A stretch of DNA of 64,000 nt, taken from contig NZ_PENI01000005.1 of assembly GCF_003688995.1 (NCBI RefSeq), positions 359,501 to 423,500 on the forward strand, read 5' to 3'. Below the pieces are notes generated by a model. It did no database searches. It worked only from the letters and a program-made list of their open reading frames with translations, and was not told where the DNA came from. The number at the start of each line of letters is the position of its first letter. Position 1 is the first letter of the stretch. The stretch is from Streptomyces shenzhenensis (GTDB taxonomy: Bacteria > Actinomycetota > Actinomycetes > Streptomycetales > Streptomycetaceae). Both the position numbers and the translations under genes were made by a program. This document shows positions 1 through 8,620 of the stretch, piece after piece.

Positions 1-218
1 GCCGTTGGTGTGCGTTGGTCGGGGTGCAGGGCTGTTGGTCAGCGTCGTGCGGCCCGTCGGGTGTGTCGGGTGTGCGGGGGCGTGAGCCTGGGGTGCGGGC
101 GGGGGCACGCGGCCCGCAGCAGTGATCGGAGCAGCGCGGCGGTCGCCGGTCGGCCCACGGCGACAACCGGCCAGGAATGCCGCGGCCGGCCCCGGCCGAT
201 CCCGGCCCGGGCCGAGAA
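1..218. other. Left-edge region with no recognised gene
   Basis: I see no gene with a believable start and ribosome binding site here. Both strands stay open only because stop codons are rare at this GC content, and the translations are Arg/Pro/Gly-rich with no domain. A gene running in from the left edge cannot be excluded. Confidence 0.5.
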
Positions 219-249
219 GGTCCAGGTCAGACGGGCGTTGACCTGGACC
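219..249 (-). terminator. Perfect 11-bp hairpin after the SnoaL-like gene
   Basis: GGTCCAGGTCA (219-229) pairs perfectly with TGACCTGGACC (239-249) around a 9-nt loop. It lies 17 nt past the stop codon of the minus-strand SnoaL-like gene. There is no U tract, which is usual for Streptomyces intrinsic terminators. Confidence 0.75.
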
Positions 250-265
250 CTCGCGGCCTTTCTCG

Positions 266-631
266 CTACTCGTCCCATGCCTGGATCATGATCTGTTCGG
301 CGATCTTGCCCTCGCGTAGCGTGATCATGGACTCGGCGAGCACACGGACGCCGTCCGCGTACTCGCAGGACTCGCTGTAGGCGGCGTGGTCGCCCTGCAC
401 GACGCACTGGTCCAGCCGGTGCGTCATGTCGCGGCTGTAGACGTCGTCGAGCATCTCCGCTATCTGCGGCCGGCCGCGCAGGACCTTGGGGTGACTGGGC
501 TGGGTGCGCTGGTCGATGATGCGGATCTCCGCGTCGTCCGCGTACAGCGACAGCAGGTTGTTCCCGGTGTTCCCCTCGATGCCCCGGCGCAGGGTCTCGG
601 CGGTGAAGGCGGAGCCGGTCGCGGTGCCCAT
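266..631 (-). CDS. SnoaL-like / NTF2-superfamily protein
   Basis: A 121-residue single-domain protein with the look of the SnoaL/NTF2 cone-fold family: an N-terminal helix (about residues 9-30) followed by a strand containing YADDAEIRI, a short segment with a PxxLRGRPQIAEML-like helix, and three C-terminal strands ending in EQIMIQAWDE. The family includes polyketide cyclases and ketosteroid-isomerase-like enzymes, but many members have no known reaction, and nothing here fixes a substrate. The ATG at 631 was chosen because GAAGGAGG lies 5 nt upstream. The gene is monocistronic: a strong hairpin follows its stop, and it diverges from the secreted protein at 804. Family assignment is fairly sure; function is unknown. 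Confidence 0.8.
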   Translation of the reverse strand: MGTATGSAFTAETLRRGIEGNTGNNLLSLYADDAEIRIIDQRTQPSHPKVLRGRPQIAEMLDDVYSRDMTHRLDQCVVQGDHAAYSESCEYADGVRVLAESMITLREGKIAEQIMIQAWDE

Positions 632-803
632 GGTGACCTCCTTCGAGGGGCCGCGGGCCGGGCGGGGAGCGGGCCGTGCGGTCCCCTGATTCGAGCGTCC
701 TCCGCCCCGGCGGCCCCGGCAAGCGCAGTCGGGGCGCTCCGCCTCACGGGTGAGCGGAGCCGGGCGCCCGTGTCCGCCGGAGTCCGGTGCCGTTGCTGAG
801 GAC

Positions 804-1100
804 ATGATCTCAACACGACGTATCGTCGCCGCCGTCGGTCTCGCCGCGGGTGTCACGGGCCTCGCCGCACCGCTGGCGCACGCCGCCCCCGCGAGTGCCC
901 GGGACACCGGGAGGATCAGCCCGATGGCGACGCTCGACTCGCTCGCCGTGAGCGGCGTCCCCGTGCAGCACCGGGGCGAGCTGCCGCGGGTCTCCGAGCA
1001 GTTGCGGGGGCTGAACGGGCTGCAGGACCTCGGGGAGCTGCACCAGGTCACCGATCTGGTGGCCCCCGTGACCGGGCTGCTGCCCGCCGTGGAGTCCTGA
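804..1100 (+). CDS. Small secreted protein, function unknown
   Basis: A 98-residue protein with a clear Sec signal peptide: positive MISTRR start, a hydrophobic Ala/Val/Gly core to about residue 25, and an APLAHAAPA cleavage region. The mature part of about 70 residues is mildly charged, has no cysteines, and ends in a segment rich in Leu/Val (QVTDLVAPVTGLLPAVES). I recognise no domain. The ATG at 804 is preferred over the upstream in-frame ATG at 750 because it places the signal peptide at the N terminus and has TGAGGAC just upstream. It diverges from the SnoaL-like gene and precedes the CsoR operator. Probably a small extracellular or surface-associated protein. Confidence 0.7.
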   Translation: MISTRRIVAAVGLAAGVTGLAAPLAHAAPASARDTGRISPMATLDSLAVSGVPVQHRGELPRVSEQLRGLNGLQDLGELHQVTDLVAPVTGLLPAVES

Positions 1101-1199
1101 GCGCCGCGCTCCGCCCGCCGACCGAGGGCCGTCCGGAAACGGGCGGCCTCGCGCATGTCCGGGCTCATCCGGGACCATGGGGACGGGCGGCCGGATAGG

Positions 1200-1521
<322 letters not shown>

Positions 1522-1681
1522 CCGCCGACCTGCCCGTCCGGCTGCCCTGTGCGCCGCTCGTCGTGTCGTGGTACGACCCGTACGGCCGGAAAGATCCACG
1601 GCCTTCGGGGTGCTCCGTGCCGCGACCGATCGGTCACGCGTAGGGTCGGAGGACAGGCAGATCGATGGAAGGGGCCAGGCC

Positions 1682-2767
1682 ATGGCGCAGGAAGTACGCG
1701 GCGTGATCGCACCGGGGAAGGACCAGCCGGTCCGGGTCGAGACGATCGTCGTGCCCGACCCGGGTCCGGGGGAGGCGGTCGTACGTGTCCAGGCCTGCGG
1801 CGTCTGTCACACGGACCTGCACTACAAGCAGGGTGGCATCACGGACGAGTTCCCCTTCCTGCTCGGCCACGAGGCCGCCGGGGTCGTGGAGTCGGTCGGC
1901 GAGGGTGTCACCGAGGTCGCCCCCGGCGACTTCGTGATCCTCAACTGGCGTGCCGTGTGCGGCAACTGCCGGGCCTGTCTGCGCGGCCGCCCCTGGTACT
2001 GCTTCGACACGCACAACGCGCGGCAGAAGATGACCCTGACCGACGGCACCGAACTCGCCCCGGCCCTCGGCATCGGCGCCTTCGCCGAGAAGACCCTGGT
2101 CGCCGCCGGACAGTGCACCAAGGTCGACCCGGCCGTCTCCCCGGCCGTGGCCGGCCTGCTGGGCTGCGGTGTGATGGCCGGCATCGGCGCCGCGATCAAT
2201 ACCGGCAACGTCGGCCGCGGCGACTCCGTGGCCGTCATCGGCTGCGGCGGCGTCGGCGACGCGGCCATCGCCGGGGCCCGGCTGGCGGGCGCGGCGAAGA
2301 TCATCGCCGTGGACATCGACGACCGCAAGCTGGCCAAGGCCCGCACCCTGGGCGCCACGCACACCGTCAACTCCCGCGAGACCGACCCGGTCGAGGCGAT
2401 CCGCGAACTGACCGGCGGCTTCGGTGCCGACGTGGTGATCGAGGCGGTCGGCCGCCCGGAGACCTACCAGCAGGCTTTCTACGCCCGCGACCTGGCCGGC
2501 ACGGTCGTGCTCGTCGGTGTGCCCACCCCGGAGATGAAGCTCGAACTGCCGCTCCTGGACGTCTTCGGCCGCGGCGGCGCGCTCAAGTCCTCCTGGTACG
2601 GCGACTGCCTGCCCTCCCGGGACTTCCCGATGCTGATCGATCTGCACCTCCAGGGACGCCTGGACCTGGCGGCGTTCGTGACCGAGACCATCCAACTCGA
2701 CGAGGTGGAGAAGGCGTTCGAACGGATGCACGGCGGCGACGTGCTGCGCTCGGTGGTGGTGCTGTGA
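1682..2767 (+). CDS. mscR: Mycothiol-dependent formaldehyde dehydrogenase / nitrosomycothiol reductase (MscR)
   Basis: A 361-residue zinc medium-chain dehydrogenase. The catalytic zinc region is GVCHTDLHY (about residue 39) and [12 protein letters not shown]; the structural zinc site is the four-Cys set C-x2-C-x2-C-x7-C in the segment [15 protein letters not shown]; the NAD site is [15 protein letters not shown]. Overall sequence matches S-(hydroxymethyl)mycothiol dehydrogenase, which oxidises the formaldehyde-mycothiol adduct and also reduces nitrosomycothiol in the cytosol. The ATG at 1682 follows GGAAGGGG. It lies 160 bp after the CsoR-family repressor and overlaps the hydrolase gene by one base (TGATG), so the three probably form one detoxification unit: sensor, dehydrogenase, thioester hydrolase. 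Confidence 0.88.
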   Translation: MAQEVRGVIAPGKDQPVRVETIVVPDPGPGEAVVRVQACGVCHTDLHYKQGGITDEFPFLLGHEAAGVVESVGEGVTEVAPGDFVILNWRAVCGNCRACLRGRPWYCFDTHNARQKMTLTDGTELAPALGIGAFAEKTLVAAGQCTKVDPAVSPAVAGLLGCGVMAGIGAAINTGNVGRGDSVAVIGCGGVGDAAIAGARLAGAAKIIAVDIDDRKLAKARTLGATHTVNSRETDPVEAIRELTGGFGADVVIEAVGRPETYQQAFYARDLAGTVVLVGVPTPEMKLELPLLDVFGRGGALKSSWYGDCLPSRDFPMLIDLHLQGRLDLAAFVTETIQLDEVEKAFERMHGGDVLRSVVVL

Positions 2768-3396
2768 TGGCCGCACGCATCGAACACCTCGTCACCTCGG
2801 GCCAGTTCACCCTCGACGGCGGCACCTGGGACGTCGACAACAACGTGTGGATCGTCGGCGACGACGAGGAAGTCATCGTCATCGACGCCGCCCACGACGC
2901 CCGTGCCATCGCCGAGGCCGTCGGCGACCGGCGGCTGACCGCCATCGTGTGCACCCACGCCCACAACGACCACATCGACGCCGCCCCCGCCCTGGCCGAC
3001 CTCACCGGCGCCAGTATCTGGCTGCACCCCGACGACCTGCCGCTGTGGAAGCTGACCCACCCCGGCCGGGACCCCGACGAGCACCTGGCCGACGGCCAGG
3101 TGCTGGAGACCGCCGGCACCGATCTGACCGTGCTGCACACCCCCGGCCACGCGCCGGGTGCCGTGTGCCTCTACGACCCCGGCCTCGCGACCGTCTTCAC
3201 CGGCGACACCCTCTTCCAGGGCGGTCCGGGCGCCACCGGACGCTCCTACTCCCACTTCCCGACGATCATCGCCTCGATCCGCGACCGCCTCCTCACCCTC
3301 CCGCCCGAGACGAAGGTCCTCACCGGCCACGGCGATGCCACCACCATCGGCTCCGAGGCCCCGCACCTGCAGGAGTGGATCGCCCGCGGCCACTGA
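2767..3396 (+). CDS. MBL-fold (glyoxalase II-like) hydrolase
   Basis: A 209-residue metallo-beta-lactamase-fold protein. The metal motif HAHNDHID (HxHxDH) is complete, followed by the later ligands in TPGHAPG, the bridging Asp in FTGDTLF, and the last His in LTGHGD. This is the glyoxalase II-type arrangement that hydrolyses thioesters. Translation is coupled to mscR through a TGATG overlap, so a natural job is hydrolysis of S-formylmycothiol or a related mycothiol thioester made by MscR; that is inference from context. Cytosolic, no signal peptide. Full length for the family. Confidence 0.85.
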   Translation: MAARIEHLVTSGQFTLDGGTWDVDNNVWIVGDDEEVIVIDAAHDARAIAEAVGDRRLTAIVCTHAHNDHIDAAPALADLTGASIWLHPDDLPLWKLTHPGRDPDEHLADGQVLETAGTDLTVLHTPGHAPGAVCLYDPGLATVFTGDTLFQGGPGATGRSYSHFPTIIASIRDRLLTLPPETKVLTGHGDATTIGSEAPHLQEWIARGH

Positions 3397-3431
3397 GCGG
3401 AAAACCGCGCGAGATCGTGCGGAGGCGACCG

Positions 3432-3437
3432 TACGAT
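3432..3437 (+). promoter_or_regulatory. Candidate -10 element for a leaderless transcript
   Basis: TACGAT fits TANNNT and ends 8 nt before the ATG at 3446, which has no Shine-Dalgarno sequence. That spacing suggests transcription begins at or next to the start codon. No convincing -35 is visible. Confidence 0.4.
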
Positions 3438-3445
3438 CGGCTGCC

Positions 3446-3814
3446 ATGACCTCGAACACGCTCGTGACCCTGGGGGACGTACGCGTCCTGAGCTGCGCCC
3501 CCGAAGGCCCGCTCCTCGACGGCGAGAGCGCGGCGCTCGATCTGATCGGCGACGCGCTCGGCCAGGAGGCGCAGCTGGTCGCGGTTCCCGTGGAGCGGAT
3601 CGCGGACGAGTTCTTCCGGCTGCGCTCCGGTGTCGCGGGCGCCGTCGTCCAGAAGTTTGCCACCTACCGGCTGCGCCTCGCCGTCGTCGGCGACATCTCC
3701 CGGCACGTCGCCGGGAGCACGGCGCTGCGGGACTTCGTGTACGAGTCGAACCAGGGCCGTCAGCTGTGGTTCCTGGCCGGCTCCGGCGAACTCGACGACC
3801 GGCTGCGCCGCTAG
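3446..3814 (+). CDS. DUF4180 domain protein
   Basis: A 122-residue cytosolic protein recognised as a DUF4180 family member: a strand-rich N half (LVTLGDVRVLSC, GPLLDGESAALDLIGDAL), the segment VPVERIADEFFRLRSGVAG, then VQKFATYRLRLAVVGDISRH and a C-terminal WFLAGSGELDDRL. This family resembles STAS-like small proteins in fold and often sits near stress or regulatory genes; the biochemical role is not known. The ATG at 3446 has no Shine-Dalgarno but has a TANNNT element 8 nt upstream, which suggests a leaderless mRNA and an own promoter separate from the MBL gene 49 bp upstream. Confidence 0.75.
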   Translation: MTSNTLVTLGDVRVLSCAPEGPLLDGESAALDLIGDALGQEAQLVAVPVERIADEFFRLRSGVAGAVVQKFATYRLRLAVVGDISRHVAGSTALRDFVYESNQGRQLWFLAGSGELDDRLRR

Positions 3815-3923
3815 GGCCGCACCGGTCGGTACGACAGGTCGCGTCGGCAAAGGTGACAGAGGATGTCCGGGTTTCCCGGAAGTCTGCACGGTGACAGCTT
3901 CGTACGGACACGGGAGGCCGGAC

Positions 3924-4838
3924 ATGTCAGGACCGCTGGAGGGCAAGGTCGCGCTGGTGGCGGGGGCGACCCGGGGCGCGGGCCGCGGGATCGCGGTGGA
4001 ACTCGGCGCGGCGGGCGCCACCGTCTACGCCACGGGCCGCAGCACCCGCGCCCGCCGCTCGGAGTACGACCGCCCCGAGACCGTCGAGGACACCGCCGAC
4101 CTGGTCACCGCGGCCGGCGGCCGGGGCATCGCGGTGCCCGTCGACCACCTCGACCGGGCCGCCGTCCGCGCCCTGGTGGACCGCATCGCCGACGAACAGG
4201 GCCGGCTCGACGTCCTGGTGAACGACATCTGGGGCGGCGAGCACCTGTTCGCCTGGGACGCCCCGGTCTGGGAGCACGACCTCGACAAGGGACTGCGGCT
4301 GCTCCGGCTCGCCGTCGAGACCCACGCCGTCACCAGCCACTTCGCCCTGCCGCTGCTGCTGCGTCACCCCGGCGGCCTCGCCGTCGAGGTCACCGACGGC
4401 ACCGCGGACTACAACCGCGACACCTACCGGGTCTCCTTCTTCTACGACCTGGCCAAGGCGTCCGTGCTGCGGATGGGCTTCGCCCTCGGTCACGAACTGG
4501 GCCCGCGCGGCGCCACCGCCGTCGCCCTGACCCCCGGCTGGCTGCGATCGGAGATCATGCTCGACCACTTCGGCGTCCGTGAGGACAACTGGCGCGACGC
4601 CCTGGCCGAGGTGCCCCACTTCGCCATCTCGGAGACCCCGCGCTACGTCGGCCGTGCCGTCGCCGCCCTGGCCGCCGACCCCGACGCGGCCCGCTGGAAC
4701 GGGCAGTCCCTGTCCAGCGGGGGGCTCGCCCAGGTGTACGGGTTCACGGACCTGGACGGCAGCCGTCCCGACGCCTGGCGGTACCTCGTCGAGGTGCAGG
4801 ACGCGGGCGGACCGGCGGACGTGACCGGCTACCGGTGA
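3924..4838 (+). CDS. Short-chain dehydrogenase/reductase
   Basis: A 304-residue SDR oxidoreductase. The N-terminal cofactor loop is AGATRGAGRGIA (the TGxxxGxG motif with Ala first), the N of the structural NAG region is in VLVNDIWGG, and the catalytic pair is the Tyr and Lys of SFFYDLAKAS. An Arg in TGRSTR after the second strand suggests NADP preference. It is longer than a classical 250-residue SDR because of a C-terminal extension (LAQVYGFTDLDGSRP and beyond). Good GGGAGG ribosome site 8 nt upstream. Substrate cannot be read from sequence. It is followed 89 bp later by another SDR that seems to have its own promoter. Confidence 0.85.
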   Translation: MSGPLEGKVALVAGATRGAGRGIAVELGAAGATVYATGRSTRARRSEYDRPETVEDTADLVTAAGGRGIAVPVDHLDRAAVRALVDRIADEQGRLDVLVNDIWGGEHLFAWDAPVWEHDLDKGLRLLRLAVETHAVTSHFALPLLLRHPGGLAVEVTDGTADYNRDTYRVSFFYDLAKASVLRMGFALGHELGPRGATAVALTPGWLRSEIMLDHFGVREDNWRDALAEVPHFAISETPRYVGRAVAALAADPDAARWNGQSLSSGGLAQVYGFTDLDGSRPDAWRYLVEVQDAGGPADVTGYR

Positions 4839-4914
4839 CCTGCGAACGGCCGGGTGGCCGGGCGGCGGCACGGTGAACCCGTACCGGGATCTGTCGCGCT
4901 GATCGCCGCGGCCG

Positions 4915-4920
4915 TACGGT
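4915..4920 (+). promoter_or_regulatory. Candidate -10 element for a leaderless transcript
   Basis: TACGGT ends 7 nt before the ATG at 4928, which lacks a Shine-Dalgarno sequence. A weak -35-like CTGTCG sits 18 bp upstream at 4891. Leaderless initiation is inferred. Confidence 0.4.
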
Positions 4921-4927
4921 CGTTGCC

Positions 4928-5722
4928 ATGACCGAACCCGGACGCTTCGCAGGACACGGAGTTCTCGTCACGGGCGCCGCCCGTGGCATCGGCGCGGCCG
5001 TCGCCCGCCGGCTCGCCGACGAGGGCGCCCGGGTCCTGGTGACCGACCGGGACCCGGCCGAGGCGGAGCGGACCGCGGGCGCGCTGCGCGCGCGGGGTAC
5101 GGCGGCGGAGGCGTTCGGGTGCGACGTGTCCGACCGCGCCTCGGTCGAGGCCGCGGTCGCCCGCGCCGTCGGCGTCTTCGGCTCGCTCGACGTCCTCGTG
5201 TGCAGTGCCGCGCACTGCACCCCGGACGCCCCGCTCTTCGAGGACGAGCCGGACGAGTCCTGGGCACGGGACCTGGACGTCACCCTCACCGGCGGCTTCC
5301 GCTGCTGCCGCGCCGCGCTCCCGCACCTGGCCGCCTCCGGCCGGGGCGCGATCGTCCTCATCGGCTCCGTCAACGGCCTCCAGGACTTCGGCAACCACGC
5401 CTACAGCGCCGCCAAGGCCGGACTCGAATCGCTGACCCGCACCCTCGCCGGGCACGCGGCCCCGCGCGGCGTCCGGGTCAATCTGGTGGCGCCCGGCACG
5501 GTGCGCACCTCGGCCTGGGCGGGGCGGGACGCCGAACTGGACGCCGTCCGCGGGCTGTACCCGCTCGGCCGGGTCGGCGAGCCCGAGGACATCGCCGCCG
5601 CCGTCGCCTTCCTCGCCTCCCGCGACGCCGCCTGGATCACCGGCACCTCGCTCCGCGTCGACGGCGGACTCACCGCGGTCCACACCGGGTTCCACGCGGC
5701 CCTTGACGCCACGGCCGGCTGA
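4928..5722 (+). CDS. Classical SDR oxidoreductase (FabG-like)
   Basis: A 264-residue classical SDR. TGAARGIGAAVA is the glycine-rich cofactor motif, CDVSD the adenine-ring Asp region, VCSAAH stands at the NNAG position, the catalytic Ser lies in VLIGSVNG, and Tyr/Lys in HAYSAAKAG. The C-terminal signature GRVGEPEDIAAAVAFLAS and SLRVDGGLTAVH is standard for the FabG/glucose dehydrogenase type. D after the second strand (VTDRDP) suggests NAD preference. Substrate unknown; possibly a sugar, polyol or ketone reductase. The start has no ribosome site and is likely leaderless. It has no evident operon partner: the next gene starts 134 bp later with its own promoter region. Confidence 0.87.
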   Translation: MTEPGRFAGHGVLVTGAARGIGAAVARRLADEGARVLVTDRDPAEAERTAGALRARGTAAEAFGCDVSDRASVEAAVARAVGVFGSLDVLVCSAAHCTPDAPLFEDEPDESWARDLDVTLTGGFRCCRAALPHLAASGRGAIVLIGSVNGLQDFGNHAYSAAKAGLESLTRTLAGHAAPRGVRVNLVAPGTVRTSAWAGRDAELDAVRGLYPLGRVGEPEDIAAAVAFLASRDAAWITGTSLRVDGGLTAVHTGFHAALDATAG

Positions 5723-5856
5723 ACGGCGCCCTCCCGCAGCGGAACTTCACCATTCGGTCACAGCACGGCCCGCCCTACAACCGAAGCCGCCGCACACCTG
5801 TCTAGATATCCGGGACCGCGGGAGCCGCGGACGCAGCAGCAGGGGGAGGGCCCGGC

Positions 5857-6552
5857 ATGGGGCACATAGGCAGGCGGGGCGCCGTCGCGCTCGGCATCAC
5901 GGGGCTGGTGGCACCGCTCACACTCGCGCTCGGCGCCGCACCGGCGCAGGCCGCGAGCTGTACCACACAGACCGGCCCGTACCAGAAGAAGGTGGAGAAG
6001 TTCCTCGGCCGCCCGGTCGACGGAAAGCAGTCCGCCGCCGACTGCAAGGCCATCAGGGCCTTCCAGACCAAGCACGGCATCACACCCAACATCGGCTACG
6101 CCGGTCCGGTGACCTGGGGCGTGATGGATCTGATGAACAAGCAGAAGGCCGTCGGGAAGAACCCGAACAAGGCCGGCAAGTGCCCGGTGAACAAGGGCCG
6201 TATCGCCTGTGTCAACCTGACGCTCCAGCTGAGCTGGATCCAGGACGGCAAGAAGCTGGTGTACGGGCCGGTCCCGGTGCGCACCGGCCGCAACGGCTAC
6301 GAGACCCGCACCGGACTGAAGAAGGTCTACTGGCGGCACATCGACCACGTCTCGTCCCTCTACGACGTGCCGATGCCCTACAGCCAGTTCTTCGACGGCG
6401 GCCAGGCCTTCCACTCGGTCGGCATCAGCATGTGGAACCCGCCGGGCTCGCACGGCTGCGTCAACATGACCACGAAGGACGCCAAGAAGTACTGGTCGCT
6501 GCTGAAGAAGGGCGACGACGTCTTCGTGTACGGCCGCAAGCCGGGCACCTGA
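5857..6552 (+). CDS. Secreted L,D-transpeptidase with peptidoglycan-binding domain
   Basis: A 231-residue exported protein. Residues 1-32 are a signal peptide with RR near the start and an APAQAA cleavage site. A peptidoglycan-binding (PG_binding_1-like) domain follows at about residues 35-95 (KVEKFLGRPVDG, CKAIRAFQTKHGITPN). The C-terminal YkuD domain carries the active-site set: His in FHSVGIS and the nucleophile Cys in GSHGCVNM. Such enzymes make 3-3 crosslinks in peptidoglycan or attach proteins to it outside the membrane. Codon use is slightly more Lys/Asn-rich than its neighbours, as expected for a cationic wall protein. The ATG follows a GGGGAGGG ribosome site. Confidence 0.9.
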   Translation: MGHIGRRGAVALGITGLVAPLTLALGAAPAQAASCTTQTGPYQKKVEKFLGRPVDGKQSAADCKAIRAFQTKHGITPNIGYAGPVTWGVMDLMNKQKAVGKNPNKAGKCPVNKGRIACVNLTLQLSWIQDGKKLVYGPVPVRTGRNGYETRTGLKKVYWRHIDHVSSLYDVPMPYSQFFDGGQAFHSVGISMWNPPGSHGCVNMTTKDAKKYWSLLKKGDDVFVYGRKPGT

Positions 6553-6558
6553 GCGCCG

Positions 6559-6574
6559 AGGGGTGAACTCCCCT
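6559..6574 (+). terminator. Short hairpin after the L,D-transpeptidase gene
   Basis: AGGGG (6559-6563) pairs with CCCCT (6570-6574) around a 6-nt loop just after the stop codon. It is short, with no T run, so it is a weak candidate terminator. Confidence 0.4.
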
Positions 6575-6666
6575 GTGATCACTCGGGGATTGACGTGATG
6601 AGCGACACGGTCCGATATGTCCCGCATCGGTGGTACTTACTCACCTCGCCTTCACCCCGATCGGCA

Positions 6667-6672
6667 TATGCT
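6667..6672 (+). promoter_or_regulatory. Candidate -10 element for a leaderless transcript
   Basis: TATGCT (TANNNT) ends 6 nt before the ATG at 6679, and there is no Shine-Dalgarno sequence in between. Another promoter-like pair (TTGACG at 6590, GATATG at 6614) lies further upstream. Confidence 0.4.
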
Positions 6673-6678
6673 CACACC

Positions 6679-6852
6679 ATGTCCACCACTGTTGAAGCCG
6701 TCTCCGAGCGATCGGCCGCGGAGGTCAACGAGGCGATCCGGGACCTGTGGCTGCGGTCGGGCGGGACACTGAGCGTCGAGCAGCGCGAGGAGTACCGGCG
6801 GCTCGTCCTGGAGTGGGCCGCCGCGGCCCCGCAGCCGTCCAGGGCGGCCTGA
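6679..6852 (+). CDS. Small cytosolic protein, function unknown
   Basis: A 57-residue acidic, helical protein (VNEAIRDLWLRSGG, SVEQREEYRRLVLEWAAA) with no signal peptide, membrane segment or Cys. Small proteins of this kind are common in Streptomyces; I recognise no family. The ATG at 6679 is preferred to the more upstream in-frame ATGs because a TANNNT element sits 6 nt before it. It ends 10 nt before the convergent stop of the SpoIIE-type phosphatase gene, so the two 3' ends are back to back. Coding status is likely from codon bias, but not certain. Confidence 0.55.
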   Translation: MSTTVEAVSERSAAEVNEAIRDLWLRSGGTLSVEQREEYRRLVLEWAAAAPQPSRAA

Positions 6853-6862
6853 GGCACCGCGG

Positions 6863-8620
6863 TCAGCGGACCGTTCCCGGCTCGGGCAGCGACTGCTCGA
6901 ACCAGACCACCTTGCCCGTGCTCAGCCGGGTCGCTCCCCAGCGCAGCGCCAGCTGGTCGACCAGGAACAGGCCCCGGCCGCCCTCGTCGCTCGGCTGGGC
7001 GTGCCGCAGCCTCGGCACCAGCGGTGAGTCGTCGCCGACCTCGCAGCGCAGCACGTCCGTGCGCAGCAGCCGCAGCGTGATCGGCCCGTCGGCGAACCGC
7101 ACGGCGTTCCCCACCACCTCGCCGACCAGCAGCTCCGTCTCCTCGTCCAGCGCGTCCAGACCCCAGCGGTGCAGCGTGCGCCGGGCGAGCCTGCGGGCCT
7201 GCCCGGCGGCGCGCGGATGCGGCGCGAGATACCAGGAGGCGACGGTCTCCGGATCGAGGCCCACGAACCGGGCGGCGAGCAGCGCGATGTCGTCGTCCCG
7301 GTCCCGCGACCCCAGGATGCCGAGCGCCTCCTCGCACAGCGCCTCCAGCGCCGGGGGCGCCGCTCCGGCGGGCCCGGCGGCCGCGGCGCGCAGCCGGTCC
7401 TGCAGCCGCTCCACCCCCGTCAGCACGTCCGAGTCGCGGGATTCCACGAGGCCGTCGGTGTAGAGCAGCAGGGTGGCGCCGGCGGGCGCGGTCAGCTCCG
7501 TGGTCTCGAAACCCCCGGTGCCCACGCCGATCGGCGCCCCGGGCGGCACCCGGACGATCTCCGCCCGGCCGTCGGGGCGCAGCAGCAGCGGGGGCGGGTG
7601 CCCCGCGTTGGCCACCAGCAGCCGGTGGCGCACCGGGTCGTACACGGCGTAGAGGCAGGTCGCGATGTGCCGCCCGCCGAGCCGCTCGGCCTGTTCGTCG
7701 AGGTGGTGCAGCACCTCGTCCGGAGGCAGGTCGAGCCGGGCCAGGGTCTGTGCGACGGTGCGCAGCTGCCCCATGATGGCGGCCGAGGTCAGGGAGTGTC
7801 CCATCACATCGCCGATGACCAGCGCGACGCGGTTGCCGGGCAGCGGGATCGCGTCGTACCAGTCGCCGCCGACCCGGGAGGTACGGGACGCGGGCAGATA
7901 GCGGCTGGCCAGCCGGACTCCGGGCGGCGCGGGCAGCGACGGCGGCAGCATCGTGCGCTGCAGCGCGTCGGCGAAGGACGCCTCGCGGCGGTACAGCACC
8001 GCCCGGTGCACGCCGAGGGCGGTGTACGTGGCGAGCTGGGAGGCGACGGGCAGGTCGTCGTCGGTGAACGGCGGCCGGCCGGTGGCGCGGACCAGGACGA
8101 CGCTGCCCAGGAACCGGCCGCCGCCGCGGAGCGGGGCGACGAGCAGCCGCCGGCCGGACGGCACGGGCCCGGACGCGTCCCCCGTCGCCAGCAGCGCGCC
8201 CACCACGGAGGCGACGTCGGGAGCGTCCCCGAACACCGGCCCGCCGCCGTCGAGCAGCCCGGCGAGCCGGACGGCCACCGCCGACGGGGTGACCGGACCC
8301 GACGCGGGCGGGGCCGGGACGCCAGGAGGCCGCGGGGGCGTCCGCTCGGTGCCGTACAGCCGCAGCACGGGGAGCGTGGCGGGCAGGTCCTCGCCGAACG
8401 GCAGCGGATCGCTCAGATGGACGAGGACGTGGTCGGCGAACGCGGGGACGGCCGCCTGGCACAGCTCGTACACCGTCGCGTCGAGTTCCAGGCCGCGGGA
8501 GATCCGCCCGGTCGCCTCGTCGAGGAAGCGCAGCCGGTCGGTCTGTCCTCCGGGCTGCGCCTGCCGGTCGCTCCGGCCGGGCCGCAGGGGACTGCGGTCG
8601 GCCCCGAGGCCCTTCGTCAC
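6863..8620 (-). CDS. GAF-SpoIIE-HATPase phosphatase (RsbU/RsbW type)
   Basis: A 585-residue signalling protein. An N-terminal GAF-like sensor region spans about residues 25-180. A PP2C-like SpoIIE domain follows (DALQRTMLPPSLP entry helix, Asp ligands in RVGGDWYDAI and LVIGDVMGHS, LLLYTDGLVESR). The C-terminal HATPase_c domain is anti-sigma-factor-like (ELLVGEVVGNAVRFADG, DEGGRGLFLVDQLA). The family controls partner switching: the phosphatase acts on anti-anti-sigma factors and the kinase part may bind them. Streptomyces carry dozens. The GTG at 8620 overlaps the methyltransferase stop (GTGA), so translation is coupled. No membrane segment, so cytosolic. The partner STAS protein is not in the window. 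Confidence 0.88.
   Translation of the reverse strand: MTKGLGADRSPLRPGRSDRQAQPGGQTDRLRFLDEATGRISRGLELDATVYELCQAAVPAFADHVLVHLSDPLPFGEDLPATLPVLRLYGTERTPPRPPGVPAPPASGPVTPSAVAVRLAGLLDGGGPVFGDAPDVASVVGALLATGDASGPVPSGRRLLVAPLRGGGRFLGSVVLVRATGRPPFTDDDLPVASQLATYTALGVHRAVLYRREASFADALQRTMLPPSLPAPPGVRLASRYLPASRTSRVGGDWYDAIPLPGNRVALVIGDVMGHSLTSAAIMGQLRTVAQTLARLDLPPDEVLHHLDEQAERLGGRHIATCLYAVYDPVRHRLLVANAGHPPPLLLRPDGRAEIVRVPPGAPIGVGTGGFETTELTAPAGATLLLYTDGLVESRDSDVLTGVERLQDRLRAAAAGPAGAAPPALEALCEEALGILGSRDRDDDIALLAARFVGLDPETVASWYLAPHPRAAGQARRLARRTLHRWGLDALDEETELLVGEVVGNAVRFADGPITLRLLRTDVLRCEVGDDSPLVPRLRHAQPSDEGGRGLFLVDQLALRWGATRLSTGKVVWFEQSLPEPGTVR

Noticed and set aside
1624..1635. GACCGATCGGTC palindrome before mscR
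   Set aside because: 12-bp GC-rich palindromes arise often by chance here, and no family consensus matches it.
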